Below, one piece after another: positions 37,721-48,108 of a stretch of 64,000 bases of DNA (position 1 is the first letter of the stretch; every line of letters starts with the position of its first letter). Source of the DNA: Massilia arenae (GTDB lineage Bacteria > Pseudomonadota > Gammaproteobacteria > Burkholderiales > Burkholderiaceae_D). Position numbers and translations under genes: made by a program. The stretch lies in contig NZ_VPFD01000004.1 of the NCBI RefSeq assembly GCF_008014745.1, positions 412,193 through 476,192 of the forward strand, written 5' to 3'. The notes under the pieces are model-generated. The model worked only from the letters and a program-made list of their open reading frames with translations. It was not told the origin of the DNA and did not search any database.

Positions 37721-38421
37721 AGCTGCGCGACCATCCCGCCCTGTGCGACAAACTGGCCGCCGAATACGTCCTGGGCACGCTCAAGGGCGGCGCGCGGCGC
37801 CGCTTCGAGACCCATCTGCGCGACGACGCGGCCTTGCGCCGCCTCGTGCACGAGTGGGAAGAGCGCCTGGCGCCGATGGCCGAGTTCTCGACCCCGCAGG
37901 CCGCGCCCGAGCGGGTCTGGCTGGCCGTCGAACGGCGGCTCGGATTGCGGCGCCGTCACGCCGCATGGCAGTTCTGGCGCAGCGAATCGCTGGTCTTCTG
38001 GCGCACGCTGGGGCTGGCCTCGATGGCCTGTGCGCTGCTTCTGGTGGGCGTACTCGGCTCGTCGCTGCTGGACCGTCCACGGGTCGACTACCTCGCCACG
38101 CTGCAGGACGACAAGGCCCGCACCGCGCTGCTGCTGACCGGCGACAGTCGCCGTCAGGTGCTGACCGTGCGTCTGGTCGAGCCGGCCCCGGTCGCCGCCG
38201 ACCGCAGCCTGCAGCTGTGGGCCGTGCCGAAGCAGGGCAATCCGCGTTCGCTCGGCGTGCTGTCCGACCGCGGCGTTATCGAACTCGGATTGAGCCGGGC
38301 GGCGATTGGCGACGACGTGGCGCTGCTCGCCGTGTCGCTGGAACCGCGCGGCGGCTCGCCGAACCCGGACGGGCCGACCGGGCCGATCCTCTACAAGGGC
38401 AACTGGGTGCGGATGCTGTAG
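37717..38421 (+). CDS. Anti-sigma factor, RskA family
   Basis: 234 residues. The N-terminal sigma-binding helices ([47 protein letters not shown]) resemble RskA/ChrR-like anti-sigma domains. There is one transmembrane helix ([22 protein letters not shown], about 108-130) and a C-terminal periplasmic domain ([27 protein letters not shown] ... [19 protein letters not shown]) of the RskA type. It should hold the preceding sigma factor at the membrane until a signal triggers release. Confidence 0.92.
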   Translation: MKLRDHPALCDKLAAEYVLGTLKGGARRRFETHLRDDAALRRLVHEWEERLAPMAEFSTPQAAPERVWLAVERRLGLRRRHAAWQFWRSESLVFWRTLGLASMACALLLVGVLGSSLLDRPRVDYLATLQDDKARTALLLTGDSRRQVLTVRLVEPAPVAADRSLQLWAVPKQGNPRSLGVLSDRGVIELGLSRAAIGDDVALLAVSLEPRGGSPNPDGPTGPILYKGNWVRML

Positions 38422-38431
38422 CTGCCGCCCC

Positions 38432-40801
38432 TTATCTTAGTAACCGCAAGCCATACAGCCGGCCGGTCACCGAACCCGGCCTGGCGACGAAGCGCACGCT
38501 CAGCTTGCCCTGGGCGGCCTGGCGCATTGACGCGGGAATCGGATAATCCACGGTGTAGATCTGCGCTTCCGCATCCGCCGCCAGGGTAACGCTCGCCAAC
38601 GGCTGGCCATTGAGCAGCACATCGAAGCGCCGCCCGGCATCCTCCCTGGAAAACGTTAGCCGCAACACCCTGGCCTCACCCTTCCGGTCGTTCAGCTCAT
38701 AGCTGAACCACTTGCTCGCATGCCGCCAGTGCCGGCCGTTCTCGATCCCGGCCTCACTGCCCTCCCCCTTGAAGAAGTGATCCGACTCCGGCTGCTGCTC
38801 GCCCGGCGCCACCTGGTCGATGGTCCTGGCATTCAACGCGATCCGATCCGCCTCGCGCGCCGCATTCGCGGCCTGCTGCGCCTTCAGGCCACCCGGCGTC
38901 GCATGCTGCCAGTACATCGTGTAGCGCGATTCGTGCAGGCGAAAGAAGGGAATGAACTCGGTGCGCGGCCCATCCGCGCCATGGACGAGCCCCGGCGCGG
39001 TGAAGGTCAGCGGCTTGCCGGCCACCGGCTTGAAGCGGGCGATGAAATCGGTCGAGTCGCTGACGAACATCGGCGCGGCCTCCAGCGGGCAAGTTGGCCC
39101 CGAGGCGATATGCCCCATGCGCGAGTCGTCGGCCAGGTAATTGAGCTTGTCGTCGCCGAACAGGCGCGTGCGCGCCGCCAGCACGACCGGCCCGTGCAGC
39201 ACGGCGTAGTAATTCAACTTGCCCGGCATTTGTTCAAGGTGGGTGGTCATCGGCAGCCTCACGTCGACCCGGTCGCCCTTGCGCCAGGCGCGTTCGATGG
39301 TCGCATAGCTGCCCGGCCGGGCGTCGATCTTCACCGCCGCGCCATTGACCTTCACCTCCATGCGGCCAGGCGCTATCCATGCCGGGTAGCGGATCTTCAT
39401 CGCAAAGCGGCCGTCGCCATCGACCGTCAGGCGCGTGGTGTCGGCATCCGGGAAAGCCGTGGCCTGGGTGATCCTGACGCCCTTCTCCTTCCAGTCCAGG
39501 GTGGAGGCGACGAACAGGTTCACGAACAGCGTGTCCTTGTCGTGGGCATAGATGAACTCACCGTATTTGGCGTGGCTTTCGATGCCCGAGCCGACGCAGC
39601 ACCACATGCCCTTGTCCACCTGCGAATACACGCGGTAGTGGTTCGGCCGCATCGGCGTGAAGTAGACGAAGCCGCCTTCCGGCCGCTGCGACGACAGGAT
39701 GTGGTTGTACAGCGCCCGCTCGTAGTAGTCCCCGTATGTACCCTTCTGCTCCGACCGGAACAGCATCCCGGTCAGCTTCAGCATGTTATAGGTGTTGCAG
39801 GTCTCCGGGCCTTCGACCTCGTGCACCATGGGCTCGAAGTCGTCGGTGCTGTGGAAGTGCTCCTTGACGCTGTTGCCGCCGATGGCCACCGTGCGCTTGT
39901 CGACCACGGTCTGCCAGAAGAAGCGGGCCGCCTCTCCCATATCCTGCCGTCCCGTGATGTCGGCGATGCGCTTGAAGCCGATCACCTTCGGGATCTGGGT
40001 ATTCGCATGTAGCCCGGTCAGCTGGTCCTGCTTGCGCGCCAGCGGCTGCAACACAGCCTGGTGCGAGAAGGCCAGCGCCAGGTCGAGGTATTTGCGATCG
40101 CCCGTCATCTCGGCCACGTCGACGAAGATCTCGTTCATGCCGCCATGCTCGCTGCGCAGCATGGTCTGCATCTGCTGCGGCGACAGCTTCGAGCTCAGGG
40201 CCAGCGCCCAGTCGGACAGCTGCACCAGCATGGCTTTCGCATCCTCGTTGCCGGCGTAACGGTAGGCGTCGCGCAGTCCCGCGTACACCTTGTGCAGGTT
40301 ATACCAGGGCACCCACTTGCCGTTGACCGAGAAGTTGTCGGCTTCCAGCTTGCCGGCTGCGATGTCGCGCCAGGCCTGGCGTCCGCCGGGAATGCCGCCG
40401 ATATAGCCGTCGCCGTTGGCCTGCTGCGCGCGTTTCAGTTCGGCCACGAAATAGTTCAGGCGGCGCAGGGCTTCCTGGTCGCCGGTCGACGCGTACATCA
40501 ATGCCAGCGCCGACAGGTAGTGGCCGCCCATATGGCCATCCAGGCCGGTCGACTCCCAGTTGCCGTAGCTGGGCTGGCGCGGCCGCAGGCCGGCTTCGCG
40601 CAGGAATGGCGCCAGCAGGCGGTCGGGCTCCATCGCCATCAGGTAGTTCAGGTTGGTGGTCTGGGCGTCGAGGAAGGGGCCGGGGCCCAGTCGCACGACG
40701 GCGAGCGGAAACAGCTCGGCGGCATGCGCCGCACTGGTCAGCGCGGCCGACGCCGCCATCGCCGCGGTCAGTGCGACCGCGGCTACGTGCGCGGCCTTCA
40801 C
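38432..40801 (-). CDS. Exported GH127 beta-L-arabinofuranosidase
   Basis: 789 residues from a GTG start, with a signal peptide ([21 protein letters not shown]). GH127 (formerly DUF1680): alpha/alpha barrel with [45 protein letters not shown] (E333 and C335) and [18 protein letters not shown] (C401, C402). These match the Glu/Cys zinc-thiolate site of characterised GH127 (Glu-x-Cys and Cys-Cys). The family removes beta-L-arabinofuranose from extensin-like or pectic glycans. Starts 1 bp after the GH51 stop, so it is the last gene of the glycosidase operon. Confidence 0.92.
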   Translation of the reverse strand: MKAAHVAAVALTAAMAASAALTSAAHAAELFPLAVVRLGPGPFLDAQTTNLNYLMAMEPDRLLAPFLREAGLRPRQPSYGNWESTGLDGHMGGHYLSALALMYASTGDQEALRRLNYFVAELKRAQQANGDGYIGGIPGGRQAWRDIAAGKLEADNFSVNGKWVPWYNLHKVYAGLRDAYRYAGNEDAKAMLVQLSDWALALSSKLSPQQMQTMLRSEHGGMNEIFVDVAEMTGDRKYLDLALAFSHQAVLQPLARKQDQLTGLHANTQIPKVIGFKRIADITGRQDMGEAARFFWQTVVDKRTVAIGGNSVKEHFHSTDDFEPMVHEVEGPETCNTYNMLKLTGMLFRSEQKGTYGDYYERALYNHILSSQRPEGGFVYFTPMRPNHYRVYSQVDKGMWCCVGSGIESHAKYGEFIYAHDKDTLFVNLFVASTLDWKEKGVRITQATAFPDADTTRLTVDGDGRFAMKIRYPAWIAPGRMEVKVNGAAVKIDARPGSYATIERAWRKGDRVDVRLPMTTHLEQMPGKLNYYAVLHGPVVLAARTRLFGDDKLNYLADDSRMGHIASGPTCPLEAAPMFVSDSTDFIARFKPVAGKPLTFTAPGLVHGADGPRTEFIPFFRLHESRYTMYWQHATPGGLKAQQAANAAREADRIALNARTIDQVAPGEQQPESDHFFKGEGSEAGIENGRHWRHASKWFSYELNDRKGEARVLRLTFSREDAGRRFDVLLNGQPLASVTLAADAEAQIYTVDYPIPASMRQAAQGKLSVRFVARPGSVTGRLYGLRLLR

Positions 40802-40802
40802 A

Positions 40803-42350
40803 TCATGCCTCGACGGCCAAGACCATCACGGCCTTGGCCGGCACCTTGATCGTCAGCTTGCCGTCGGCCGCCTTCGCGCTGAACGGCGCCGGCTTGACCG
40901 CCTGCGGCTGCTCGAAGGTGTTGTGGGCATCCATCTTCTCGGCCGTGAGCACCTGGCCCGAGACGCTGCCTACGTTCAGGCCCGCCACGTTCAGCGCCAC
41001 GTCGCTGGCGCGGGTCGGGTGCGTATTGACCAGGGCGACGTAGACCTTGCCGTCCTTGCCGCGCGCCGCGGTGGCGCTGATGCCCGGCACCGCCTTGCCA
41101 TTGCTCGAATAGGCCACGTCGTTGTCGACCGCCACCGGCAGCTTGGTCGCGTCCTGGAACGGGATGTACATCTTGTAGGCGTGGTAGGTCGGCGTGAGCA
41201 GCATCTTGTCCTTGTCGGTGATGATCATCGCCTGCAGCACGTTGACCATCTGCGCGATATTCGTCATGCGCACCCGCTCGGCGTATTCGTGGAAGATGTT
41301 GAAATTGAGCGCCGCCACGACCGCATCGCGGATCGTGTTTCGCTGGAACAGGAAGCCCGGATTGGTGCCCGGCTCCACGTCATACCAGGTGCCCCATTCG
41401 TCGACATAGAAGCCGATCTTCTTCTGCGGATCGTTCTTGTCGAGGACGGCGATGTTCTGCTTGATCTGTTGGTCGATGCGCAGGGTCTGCTGGATGGTCG
41501 AGAACCATTCCGATTCCGGGAAGCCGGTCGCGGCGCCCTTCTTGTCCCACACGCCTGTCGGCAAGGTGTAGTAGTGGTAGCTGATGCCGTCGGTGCCGCG
41601 CGCCGCCTCGCGGCTCAAGACGTCGGTCCACTTGGTGTCGTTGTCGTTGCCGCCGCTGGCGACGATCTTCGGCCGCGCACCCGGCGGCGTTTTCAGGAAG
41701 GTGGCGTAGTGGTTGTACAGGTGGGCGTAATACTCCGGCTTCATATTGCCGCCGCAGCCCCAGGCCTCGTTGCCGATGCCGAAATAGGCGACTTTATAGG
41801 GCTCCTTGCGGCCGTTCTTGCGCCGCAGTTCGGCCAGCGACGACTTGGTATCCGAGGTCATGTACTCGAGCCATTCGGCCATCTCTTGCGGGGTGCCGGA
41901 ACCGAGATTGCCGTTGACGTAGGCTTCGGTGCCCAGCAGCTCGACCAGGTCGAAGAACTCGTGGGTGCCCACCGCGTTGTCCTCGGCCACGCCGCCCCAG
42001 TGGGTGTTGACCTTGACCGGACGCTTGTTGCGCGCGCCGATGCCGTCGCGCCAGTGGTACTCGTCGGCGAAGCAGCCGCCCGGCCAGCGCACCAGCGGCA
42101 CCTTCAGCTCCTTGAGCGCGCCGACCACGTCGTTACGCCAGCCCCGGGTATTCGGAATCCTGGAATCCGGCCCCACCCACATGCCCTCGTAGATGCCGGT
42201 TCCGAGGTGTTCGGCGAACTGGCCGTACACGTTCTTGTTGATGACCGGGCCCGGCTTGGTGGTGTCGACCGACACGCTCACCTGGGCGAAGGCCAGGGCC
42301 GGCAAGGCGGCGAGGCTGCATGCGAGGATGATGGGCTTGAGTGCTTTCAC
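40803..42350 (-). CDS. Exported GH51 alpha-L-arabinofuranosidase
   Basis: 515 residues with signal peptide (IILACSLAALPALAFA). The TIM barrel holds the acid/base in GNEAWGCGG (about E195) and the nucleophile in YVDEWGTWYD (about E318), diagnostic for GH51, plus VRWPGGCFADEYHWRDG and a C-terminal beta domain ending in LTIKVPAKAVMVLAVEA. Cleaves terminal alpha-L-arabinofuranosyl residues from arabinan and arabinoxylan, here in the periplasm or outside. Lies 27 bp after the GH97 stop, and 1 bp before the GH127 start. Confidence 0.95.
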   Translation of the reverse strand: MKALKPIILACSLAALPALAFAQVSVSVDTTKPGPVINKNVYGQFAEHLGTGIYEGMWVGPDSRIPNTRGWRNDVVGALKELKVPLVRWPGGCFADEYHWRDGIGARNKRPVKVNTHWGGVAEDNAVGTHEFFDLVELLGTEAYVNGNLGSGTPQEMAEWLEYMTSDTKSSLAELRRKNGRKEPYKVAYFGIGNEAWGCGGNMKPEYYAHLYNHYATFLKTPPGARPKIVASGGNDNDTKWTDVLSREAARGTDGISYHYYTLPTGVWDKKGAATGFPESEWFSTIQQTLRIDQQIKQNIAVLDKNDPQKKIGFYVDEWGTWYDVEPGTNPGFLFQRNTIRDAVVAALNFNIFHEYAERVRMTNIAQMVNVLQAMIITDKDKMLLTPTYHAYKMYIPFQDATKLPVAVDNDVAYSSNGKAVPGISATAARGKDGKVYVALVNTHPTRASDVALNVAGLNVGSVSGQVLTAEKMDAHNTFEQPQAVKPAPFSAKAADGKLTIKVPAKAVMVLAVEA

Positions 42351-42377
42351 TGACGTCTCCTGGTTTTATAGTGGGTC

Positions 42378-44294
42378 TTATTTGAATACCGCGACGAAGC
42401 CGCCGCGCGGTTTGATGCTGATGCTGGTCTTGCCGGCCCGGATCGGAGCCTGGCTGAATGCGCGTTCGCCATCGCCGTCGGTGGTCAAGATTCCGCTGCG
42501 CCCCTCGATGAACGAGAGGTCGAGGTCGACGCTGCGCGCTTCAGTGTCGGCATTGAATCCGGCCACATACCAGCTGTCGCCGCTCTTTCTCGCGATGACC
42601 GCATGGCGGCCCGGGTAGCCGTCGATGAATCGCATGTCGTCCCAACTACGCGGCAGGTCGCGCAGCAGGTTCCTTACATAGTCGGGAACGCCCGCCATGC
42701 CTTCAGGCCGCTCGGCGAAGTGCTGGATCCCGGACAGGAACAGCACCGCCTCGGCCAGCTCGAAGCCATTGCGCGTGACGCGCTTGATCTTGGGGATGTC
42801 GCCGAACACCAGCGGCGTGTAGTCCATCGGGTCGAACAGGTTGCGGCTGAACGGCAGCATGGCGGCGTGCGGCGGCATCGCATCCTGGTCTTTCTGGTCG
42901 AAGGTGGTGAATTCGAAGCCCTTCACCGCCTCCACCGTCATCAGGTTCGGGAAGGTGCGCGACCAGCCGCGCGGCAAGGTGGCGCCGTGGAAGTTCACCA
43001 GCAGGCCGGCATCGGCCGCATCCTGGAGCATGTCGACGTAATAGGCGATCATCGACTTGCCGTCGCCAGCGAAGAAATCGACCTTGACGCCCTTGACGCC
43101 CATCTCGCGCAGCCGTGCGAACTCGCGCACGCGCGCTGTACGGGTAAGCAGCGCGCCCTTCGGGCTGTACGGCGTCTTGTTCCAGGCGCCGGACGAGTTG
43201 TACCAGACCAGGATGCCGATCTTCTTCGCGGCCGCATAGTCCACCAGCTCGCGCATGCGTTTGACACCGATCTTGCGGTCCCAGTCGGCATCGACCAGCG
43301 TGTAGTCCCAATGCATGTCAGCGGCGTAGTCGACGAAGCGCTTCTGGGTGTCGATATAGGTGCCGTCGTCCTTGAGCAGCGCCCAGCTCCAGGATGCGTG
43401 GCCGGGCTGGATCCTGGCCTTGTCGAAGGCGATCGCGGGCGCCGCGAGATCGGTCCCGAGGGTCGATTCGACTAGCGTGCGCAGGCTGCCTATTGCGACG
43501 ATGCGCCACGGCGTGACGAGATCGCCCTTTGACTCGGCCAGTAGCGCGCCGTTGGTGAACACCTCGGGTGCGGCCGGGACGTCGAGGCGGTAGACGCCAC
43601 CGCGCGAATCGGTGTGCAGGCGCGAGGCGTGGAAGCTGCCGTCCAGGTTCGCCTCCGTGAGCGCAACCCAGGTCTCGCCGGTGCGGAACAGCGCCGGAAA
43701 CACCCAGCCTGCGCCGAGCGTGGATGGGGTGCCGACCGGGATCTCGCGCTGGTAGTATTCTTCGTAGGAGGGATTCGTGTTCGACCAGCCGGTCTGGGCG
43801 ACCGCCATCGGCTGCAGCCAGGCTTTCGTCGACTTGTCGAAGGCGAAGCCCGTGGTTTCGCGGACGAATGTCAGGTTCTTGCCGGCGACGCGGTAGCGGA
43901 AGGCGACGCCGTCGTTCGAGACGCGGAAAGTCACGTCCATCGTCTTGCCCTGGGCGTTGCGCACCGTATGGGTCTGTTCGTTGGCGCGGTAGGTGATGTG
44001 ACGCTTCTTGGCGGTGGCCAGTTCGTAGCGGTCTTCGATCGGCGTGACCGGGGAGCTGGCTGCCAGCGTCAGGCCCTGGGTCAGGTCGGCGCCCTGCACT
44101 GCGATACCGAGGCTCGATGGAAGGATGACGGGGTTGCCGTCGCGGGTGACCGCATAGGTCAGCGCGCCCGTGGGGGACAGGGTGACGTCGACCGCGATGT
44201 GGCGATCGGGGCTGGTGAGCGGTGCGGCGTGCGCATGTGCGCAGAAGGTTCCAAGGACGAGCAATGCGGTGCGGATGCGGCAGTATGCAGTCAT
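42378..44294 (-). CDS. Exported GH97 glycosidase (alpha-galactosidase or beta-L-arabinopyranosidase type)
   Basis: 638 residues with signal peptide (IRTALLVLGTFCAHAHA). Domain order of GH97: N-terminal beta-super-sandwich (SPDRHIAVDVTLSPTGALTYAVTRDGNPV), TIM barrel (HWDYTLVDADWDRK, KKIGILVWYNSSGAWN, GVKVDFFAGDGKSM), C-terminal beta domain. Asp in KVDFF (about D406) matches the nucleophile of retaining GH97 alpha-galactosidases; inverting alpha-glucosidases use Glu residues instead. The arabinose context makes an arabinopyranosidase possible. A REP pair and 147 bp separate it from the SDR gene upstream. Confidence 0.9.
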   Translation of the reverse strand: MTAYCRIRTALLVLGTFCAHAHAAPLTSPDRHIAVDVTLSPTGALTYAVTRDGNPVILPSSLGIAVQGADLTQGLTLAASSPVTPIEDRYELATAKKRHITYRANEQTHTVRNAQGKTMDVTFRVSNDGVAFRYRVAGKNLTFVRETTGFAFDKSTKAWLQPMAVAQTGWSNTNPSYEEYYQREIPVGTPSTLGAGWVFPALFRTGETWVALTEANLDGSFHASRLHTDSRGGVYRLDVPAAPEVFTNGALLAESKGDLVTPWRIVAIGSLRTLVESTLGTDLAAPAIAFDKARIQPGHASWSWALLKDDGTYIDTQKRFVDYAADMHWDYTLVDADWDRKIGVKRMRELVDYAAAKKIGILVWYNSSGAWNKTPYSPKGALLTRTARVREFARLREMGVKGVKVDFFAGDGKSMIAYYVDMLQDAADAGLLVNFHGATLPRGWSRTFPNLMTVEAVKGFEFTTFDQKDQDAMPPHAAMLPFSRNLFDPMDYTPLVFGDIPKIKRVTRNGFELAEAVLFLSGIQHFAERPEGMAGVPDYVRNLLRDLPRSWDDMRFIDGYPGRHAVIARKSGDSWYVAGFNADTEARSVDLDLSFIEGRSGILTTDGDGERAFSQAPIRAGKTSISIKPRGGFVAVFK

Positions 44295-44308
44295 GGCAAG
44301 CTCCAGAA

Positions 44309-44389
44309 CCGTCGTACCCGCGCAGGCGGGTACCCAAGTTTTACGTGAGTGGTGGTAGAACTTGGATTCCCGCCTACGCGGGAATGACG
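44309..44389. repeat. REP-type palindrome pair (REPIN-like), copy C
   Basis: Inverted pair of the same family. Cores TACCCGCGCAGGCGGGTA (44315-44332) and TTCCCGCCTACGCGGGAA (44367-44384), arms about 35 bp apart. Here the pair lies inside a leftward gene series, between the SDR stop and the GH97 start. The first copy shows compensating changes on both sides of its stem (TACCC/GGGTA), which supports selection for pairing. Confidence 0.85.
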
Positions 44390-44441
44390 CTGTTTTAAGT
44401 GAGCGGGATCTCCTGTCTACGCGAGTCCCGAGCGTCAGCGA

Positions 44442-45197
44442 TCACGTCCAACCAGCATCCACGACAAAATCCTGCGCCGTGCACATCCTGCTGTCGTCGG
44501 CGCCGAGGAACAGCACCATGCGTGCGACGTCGTCGGGCATCAGCTTGCCCGGCAGGCACTGCGCCTTCTTGATCTCGACCTCGGCCGCCGCGTCGACCCA
44601 CAGGTCGACCTGGCGCTGGGTCATGACCCAGCCCGGCGTGACCGTGTTGACCCGCACGCCGAACGGGCCAAGATCGCGCGCCAGGCTGCGCGTGAGGCCG
44701 ATCACGGCCGCCTTGGTGGTGGCGTAGACCGGATACCCCGCGCCCTTGGCATGCCACGACATCGAGCTGAAATTGATGATGGAACCGCCGCCCTTCTTCT
44801 TCATCCCCGGCAGTACCGCCTGGCAGGTGAAGAACATGGGACGCTGGTTGATGGCGATACGTTCGTTCCAGTAGTCGAGCGAGACGTCCTGGATGTCGTG
44901 ACGCTGGTCGTTCGCCGCATTGTTGACCAGAACGTCGAAGTCGCCCAGCTGCGCGGCCAGTTCCGCCATCGTGCGCTGCAGCGCCGGGATGTCGGTGATG
45001 TCGCAGTAACGGTAAGCCGGGGCATCCGCCAGCCGCGCGCACAGCGCCTCGCTGGCCTGCTGCGCGATATCGACGAAGGCGACGACCGCCCCCTGCTCCA
45101 CGAAGGCCTGCACGATCGCCTCCCCGATGCCGGTGCCGCCTCCCGTTACGAACACCCGCTTGCCCCGCAGGCTGGGGTAGTTCCCCATCTGTTCCAT
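44442..45197 (-). CDS. SDR oxidoreductase, probable L-arabinose 1-dehydrogenase
   Basis: 251 residues from ATG 45197 (MEQMGNYPSLRGKRVFVTGGG), chosen because GGAG lies six bases upstream; an ATG at 45209 lacks one. Classical SDR: TGGGTGIG, FVDIA at the end of beta-2, NNAAN, Ser in INFSSMSWHAKG, Tyr-x3-Lys in YPVYATTKAA, and PGWVMTQRQ. Several SDRs in this position oxidise L-arabinose to L-arabinono-lactone. The next steps (lactonase, dehydratase, AraD1 protein) are encoded upstream, so the assignment rests on context. It lies 55 bp downstream of the AraD1 gene. Confidence 0.86.
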   Translation of the reverse strand: MEQMGNYPSLRGKRVFVTGGGTGIGEAIVQAFVEQGAVVAFVDIAQQASEALCARLADAPAYRYCDITDIPALQRTMAELAAQLGDFDVLVNNAANDQRHDIQDVSLDYWNERIAINQRPMFFTCQAVLPGMKKKGGGSIINFSSMSWHAKGAGYPVYATTKAAVIGLTRSLARDLGPFGVRVNTVTPGWVMTQRQVDLWVDAAAEVEIKKAQCLPGKLMPDDVARMVLFLGADDSRMCTAQDFVVDAGWT

Positions 45198-45252
45198 GCT
45201 TGTCTCCATCTCTTGTTATCTTGCCGAGGCCTCTGCGGGCCAGCTTACGGCA

Positions 45253-46245
45253 TCAAAGGCGCTTGACCTTCACGTACGGGGCGTCATGCACGGCCAGGCG
45301 GTTGCGCAGCGCCGGCCCGAAGGCTGGCGATTCGACCTCGAAGGTCTCCCCCGCCCTGACCTGCACGCCATCGGCAAAGCTCAGGGTCGCGGTGCCGAAG
45401 AAGTGAACGTGCACGTCGCCGGCGCGCTTGAACAGGCCATATTTAAAGTGGTGATACTCCAGGTTTTCCAGCGTGTGCGACATATTCTGTTCGCCGCTGA
45501 CGAAGGCTTTCTCCCAGCGCACCTGGCCATCGAGGCCGATGACGCGCAACACGCCCTCCACGTGGGCCGGCAGCTCGCCGACCAGCAGTGCGGGGCCGAC
45601 ACCGCAGTTGCGCAGCTTGGAATGCGCCAGATAGAGGTAGTTCTGGCGTTCGGTGACGTGGTCCGAGAACTCGTTGCCGATCGCATAGCCCAGGCGCCAG
45701 GGCTGGCCGTCGTCGCCGATCAGGTACAGGCCGGCGATTTCCGGCTCTTCGCCGCCGTCGAGCGAGAAGGCAGGCATGTCGAGGTCCTGGCCGCTGGCGC
45801 GCAGGATCGAGCCATCGCCCTTGTAGAACCATTCCGGCTGCACGCCGGGCGTGCCGGGCGCCGGCTTGCCGCCTTCGACACCCAGGCGGAACATCTTCAT
45901 GCTGTCGCTCAGGGCCGCCATGTCGCCGCCGATCTTCTTGTGCATGCTGTCACGCGTGTCGGCGCTGCCCAGGTGGGTCAGGCCGGTGCCGGTGACGTAG
46001 CAGTGGGCGGGATCGGGATGGTCGACCGGGGGCAGGATGCGGCCGGCGCGGGCGAGGTCGTCGTAGCTGGCGTGGCTGGCACCGGCCGCCGCATCGGCGA
46101 GTGCGGCCAGGCCCTGGCCTTGCGCGATCGCGGCGCGCGCCATGTCGAGAGTGGTGGCGTAGCCGTCGATGACGCGGATGGAGGCGTCGTTCAGGATGCC
46201 GACGCGGCGTTCATTCGATTCGGTCAGAAATTGGACGAGCAGCAT
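45253..46245 (-). CDS. AraD1/GguC-type FAH protein, late step of arabinose oxidation
   Basis: 330 residues of the FAH superfamily, long form: VGILNDASIRVIDGYATTLDM at the N terminus, CYVTGTGLTHLGSADTRDSMH, EPEIAGLYLIGDDGQPWRLGYAIGNEFSDHVTERQNY with metal Glu/Asp residues, and HFFGTATLSFADGVQVRAGETFEVE. It matches the AraD1/GguC group adjacent to arabinose and galactose operons, thought to act on L-2-keto-3-deoxyarabonate or a derived keto acid. The exact reaction is not fixed by sequence. It lies 46 bp after the dehydratase gene. Confidence 0.86.
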   Translation of the reverse strand: MLLVQFLTESNERRVGILNDASIRVIDGYATTLDMARAAIAQGQGLAALADAAAGASHASYDDLARAGRILPPVDHPDPAHCYVTGTGLTHLGSADTRDSMHKKIGGDMAALSDSMKMFRLGVEGGKPAPGTPGVQPEWFYKGDGSILRASGQDLDMPAFSLDGGEEPEIAGLYLIGDDGQPWRLGYAIGNEFSDHVTERQNYLYLAHSKLRNCGVGPALLVGELPAHVEGVLRVIGLDGQVRWEKAFVSGEQNMSHTLENLEYHHFKYGLFKRAGDVHVHFFGTATLSFADGVQVRAGETFEVESPAFGPALRNRLAVHDAPYVKVKRL

Positions 46246-46291
46246 GGTTCGGGTCTCCTATATTTTTTGTGATTGAACGCTTTCCATCGAC

Positions 46292-48034
46292 TCAGTGCGA
46301 ATGCTTCGGCACCGCAGACCCACGGCACCCGACGAGAAAATCGAAGTCGCACCCATCATCGGCCTGCATCACGTGATCCAGGTACAGCCGCTGGTAACCG
46401 CTGTGCTGCACGGGCACGGCTTTCTCGGCCCGATCCGCCAGCCGCGCGCGGATCTGCTCATCGCTCAGCTCCACATTGAGCAGCCCCGCATGGCAATCGA
46501 GCTGGATCATGTCACCATCCTGCACGATGCCCAGCGGACCGCCGTCCATCGCCTCCGGCGCCACATGCAGCACCACGGTGCCGTAGGCGGTGCCGCTCAT
46601 GCGCGCGTCCGAGATGCGCACCATGTCGGTGATGCCCTTGGCCAGCAGCTTGGGCGGCAGGCCCATATTGCCCACTTCGGCCATGCCCGGATAGCCCTTC
46701 GGCCCGCAGTTCTTCATCAAGAGCACGCAGTTCTCGTCCACGTCCAGGTCGGGATCGAGAATGCGCTCCTTGTAGTGATCGAAATCCTCGAACACCACCG
46801 CGCGGCCGCGATGCCGCATCAGGTGCTTTGACGCCGCCGATGGTTTCAGCACCGCGCCGCGCGGCGCCAGATTGCCGCGCAAGATGCAGATGCCGCCGTC
46901 CGCGATCAGCGGATTGTCCAGCTGCCGCACCACCTCGTCGTTGTAGATCGGCGCATCGACGCAGTTCTCCCACAGCGACTTGCCGTTGACCGTCAATGCG
47001 TCCTTGTTCGGAATCAGGCCGCCCTCGCCCAGGCGCCGGATCACCGCCGGCAGGCCACCGGCATAATAGAATTCTTCCATCAGGTAGCGGCCCGACGGCA
47101 GCAGGTCGACCACGGTCGGGGTGCCCTTGCCGATGCGGGTCCAGTCCTCGAGTTCGAGCGGCACGCCGACGCGGCCGGCGATCGCCTTCAGGTGGATCAC
47201 GGCATTGGTCGAACCGCCGATGGCCGCGTTCACGCGGATCGCGTTTTCGAAATTCTCGCGCTTGAGGATCTTCGAGATGCGCAGGTCTTCGTGCACCATC
47301 TCGACGATGCGGATGCCCGACATATGGGCCAGCACGTAGCGCCGCGCATCGACGGCGGGGATCGCCGCATTGTGCGGCAGCGAGGTACCCAGCGCCTCGG
47401 CCATGCAGGCCATCGTGGACGCCGTGCCCATGGTGTTACAGGTGCCCGCCGAACGCGAGTGCCCTGCTTCGGCCGACAGGAATTCGTGCATCGTGATGGC
47501 GCCGGCCTTGGCTTGCTCGTGCAGCTGCCAGACGGCGGTGCCGGAGCCGATGTCCTTGCCGTTCAGTTTACCGTTGAGCATCGGGCCGCCGGTGACGACG
47601 ATGGTCGGCAGGTCGACGCTGGCCGCGCCCATCAGCAGGGCCGGCGTGGTCTTGTCGCAGCCGACCAGCAGCACCACGGCGTCCATCGGATTGCCGCGGA
47701 TGGACTCCTCGACGTCCATCGAGGCCAGGTTACGGGTCAGCATGGCGGTCGGCCGCAGGTTCGATTCGCCGTTCGAGAACACGGGGAATTCGACCGGGAA
47801 GCCGCCGGCTTCCAGGATGCCGCGCTTGACGTGTTCGGCCAGCTTGCGGAAATGGGCGTTGCAGGGAGTGAGTTCGGACCAGGTGTTGCAGATGCCGATG
47901 ATTGGTTTGCCCTGGAATTCGTGGTCGGGAATGCCCTGGTTCTTCATCCAGCTGCGGTACATGAAACCGTTCTTGTCTTGCGTACCGAACCACGCCGCCG
48001 AGCGCAACGGCGTCTTCTTCTTTTCCCCGGACAT
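46292..48034 (-). CDS. L-arabinonate (sugar-acid) dehydratase, IlvD/Edd family
   Basis: 580 residues, the usual length for arabonate dehydratases. Fe-S cluster cysteines in GICNTWSELTPC, VGCDKTTPALLMG and SAGTCNTMGTAST; substrate-site Ser/Lys region in GGSTNAVIHLKAIAGR; GNLAPRGAVLKPSAAS and VRISDARMSGTAYGTVVLHVAPE near the C terminus. Dehydrates L-arabinonate to L-2-keto-3-deoxyarabonate. The ATG at 48034 has AGGAG six bases upstream. The first gene of the dehydratase - AraD1 - SDR unit, with operator copy A just upstream. Confidence 0.92.
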   Translation of the reverse strand: MSGEKKKTPLRSAAWFGTQDKNGFMYRSWMKNQGIPDHEFQGKPIIGICNTWSELTPCNAHFRKLAEHVKRGILEAGGFPVEFPVFSNGESNLRPTAMLTRNLASMDVEESIRGNPMDAVVLLVGCDKTTPALLMGAASVDLPTIVVTGGPMLNGKLNGKDIGSGTAVWQLHEQAKAGAITMHEFLSAEAGHSRSAGTCNTMGTASTMACMAEALGTSLPHNAAIPAVDARRYVLAHMSGIRIVEMVHEDLRISKILKRENFENAIRVNAAIGGSTNAVIHLKAIAGRVGVPLELEDWTRIGKGTPTVVDLLPSGRYLMEEFYYAGGLPAVIRRLGEGGLIPNKDALTVNGKSLWENCVDAPIYNDEVVRQLDNPLIADGGICILRGNLAPRGAVLKPSAASKHLMRHRGRAVVFEDFDHYKERILDPDLDVDENCVLLMKNCGPKGYPGMAEVGNMGLPPKLLAKGITDMVRISDARMSGTAYGTVVLHVAPEAMDGGPLGIVQDGDMIQLDCHAGLLNVELSDEQIRARLADRAEKAVPVQHSGYQRLYLDHVMQADDGCDFDFLVGCRGSAVPKHSH

Positions 48035-48108
48035 GCAGTTCTCCTGTCGATTCTTTACTGGGCGAGGCGTCGAGCGCCCGCCCATGTGTCTCCTGATTAC
48101 TGAGAGTA

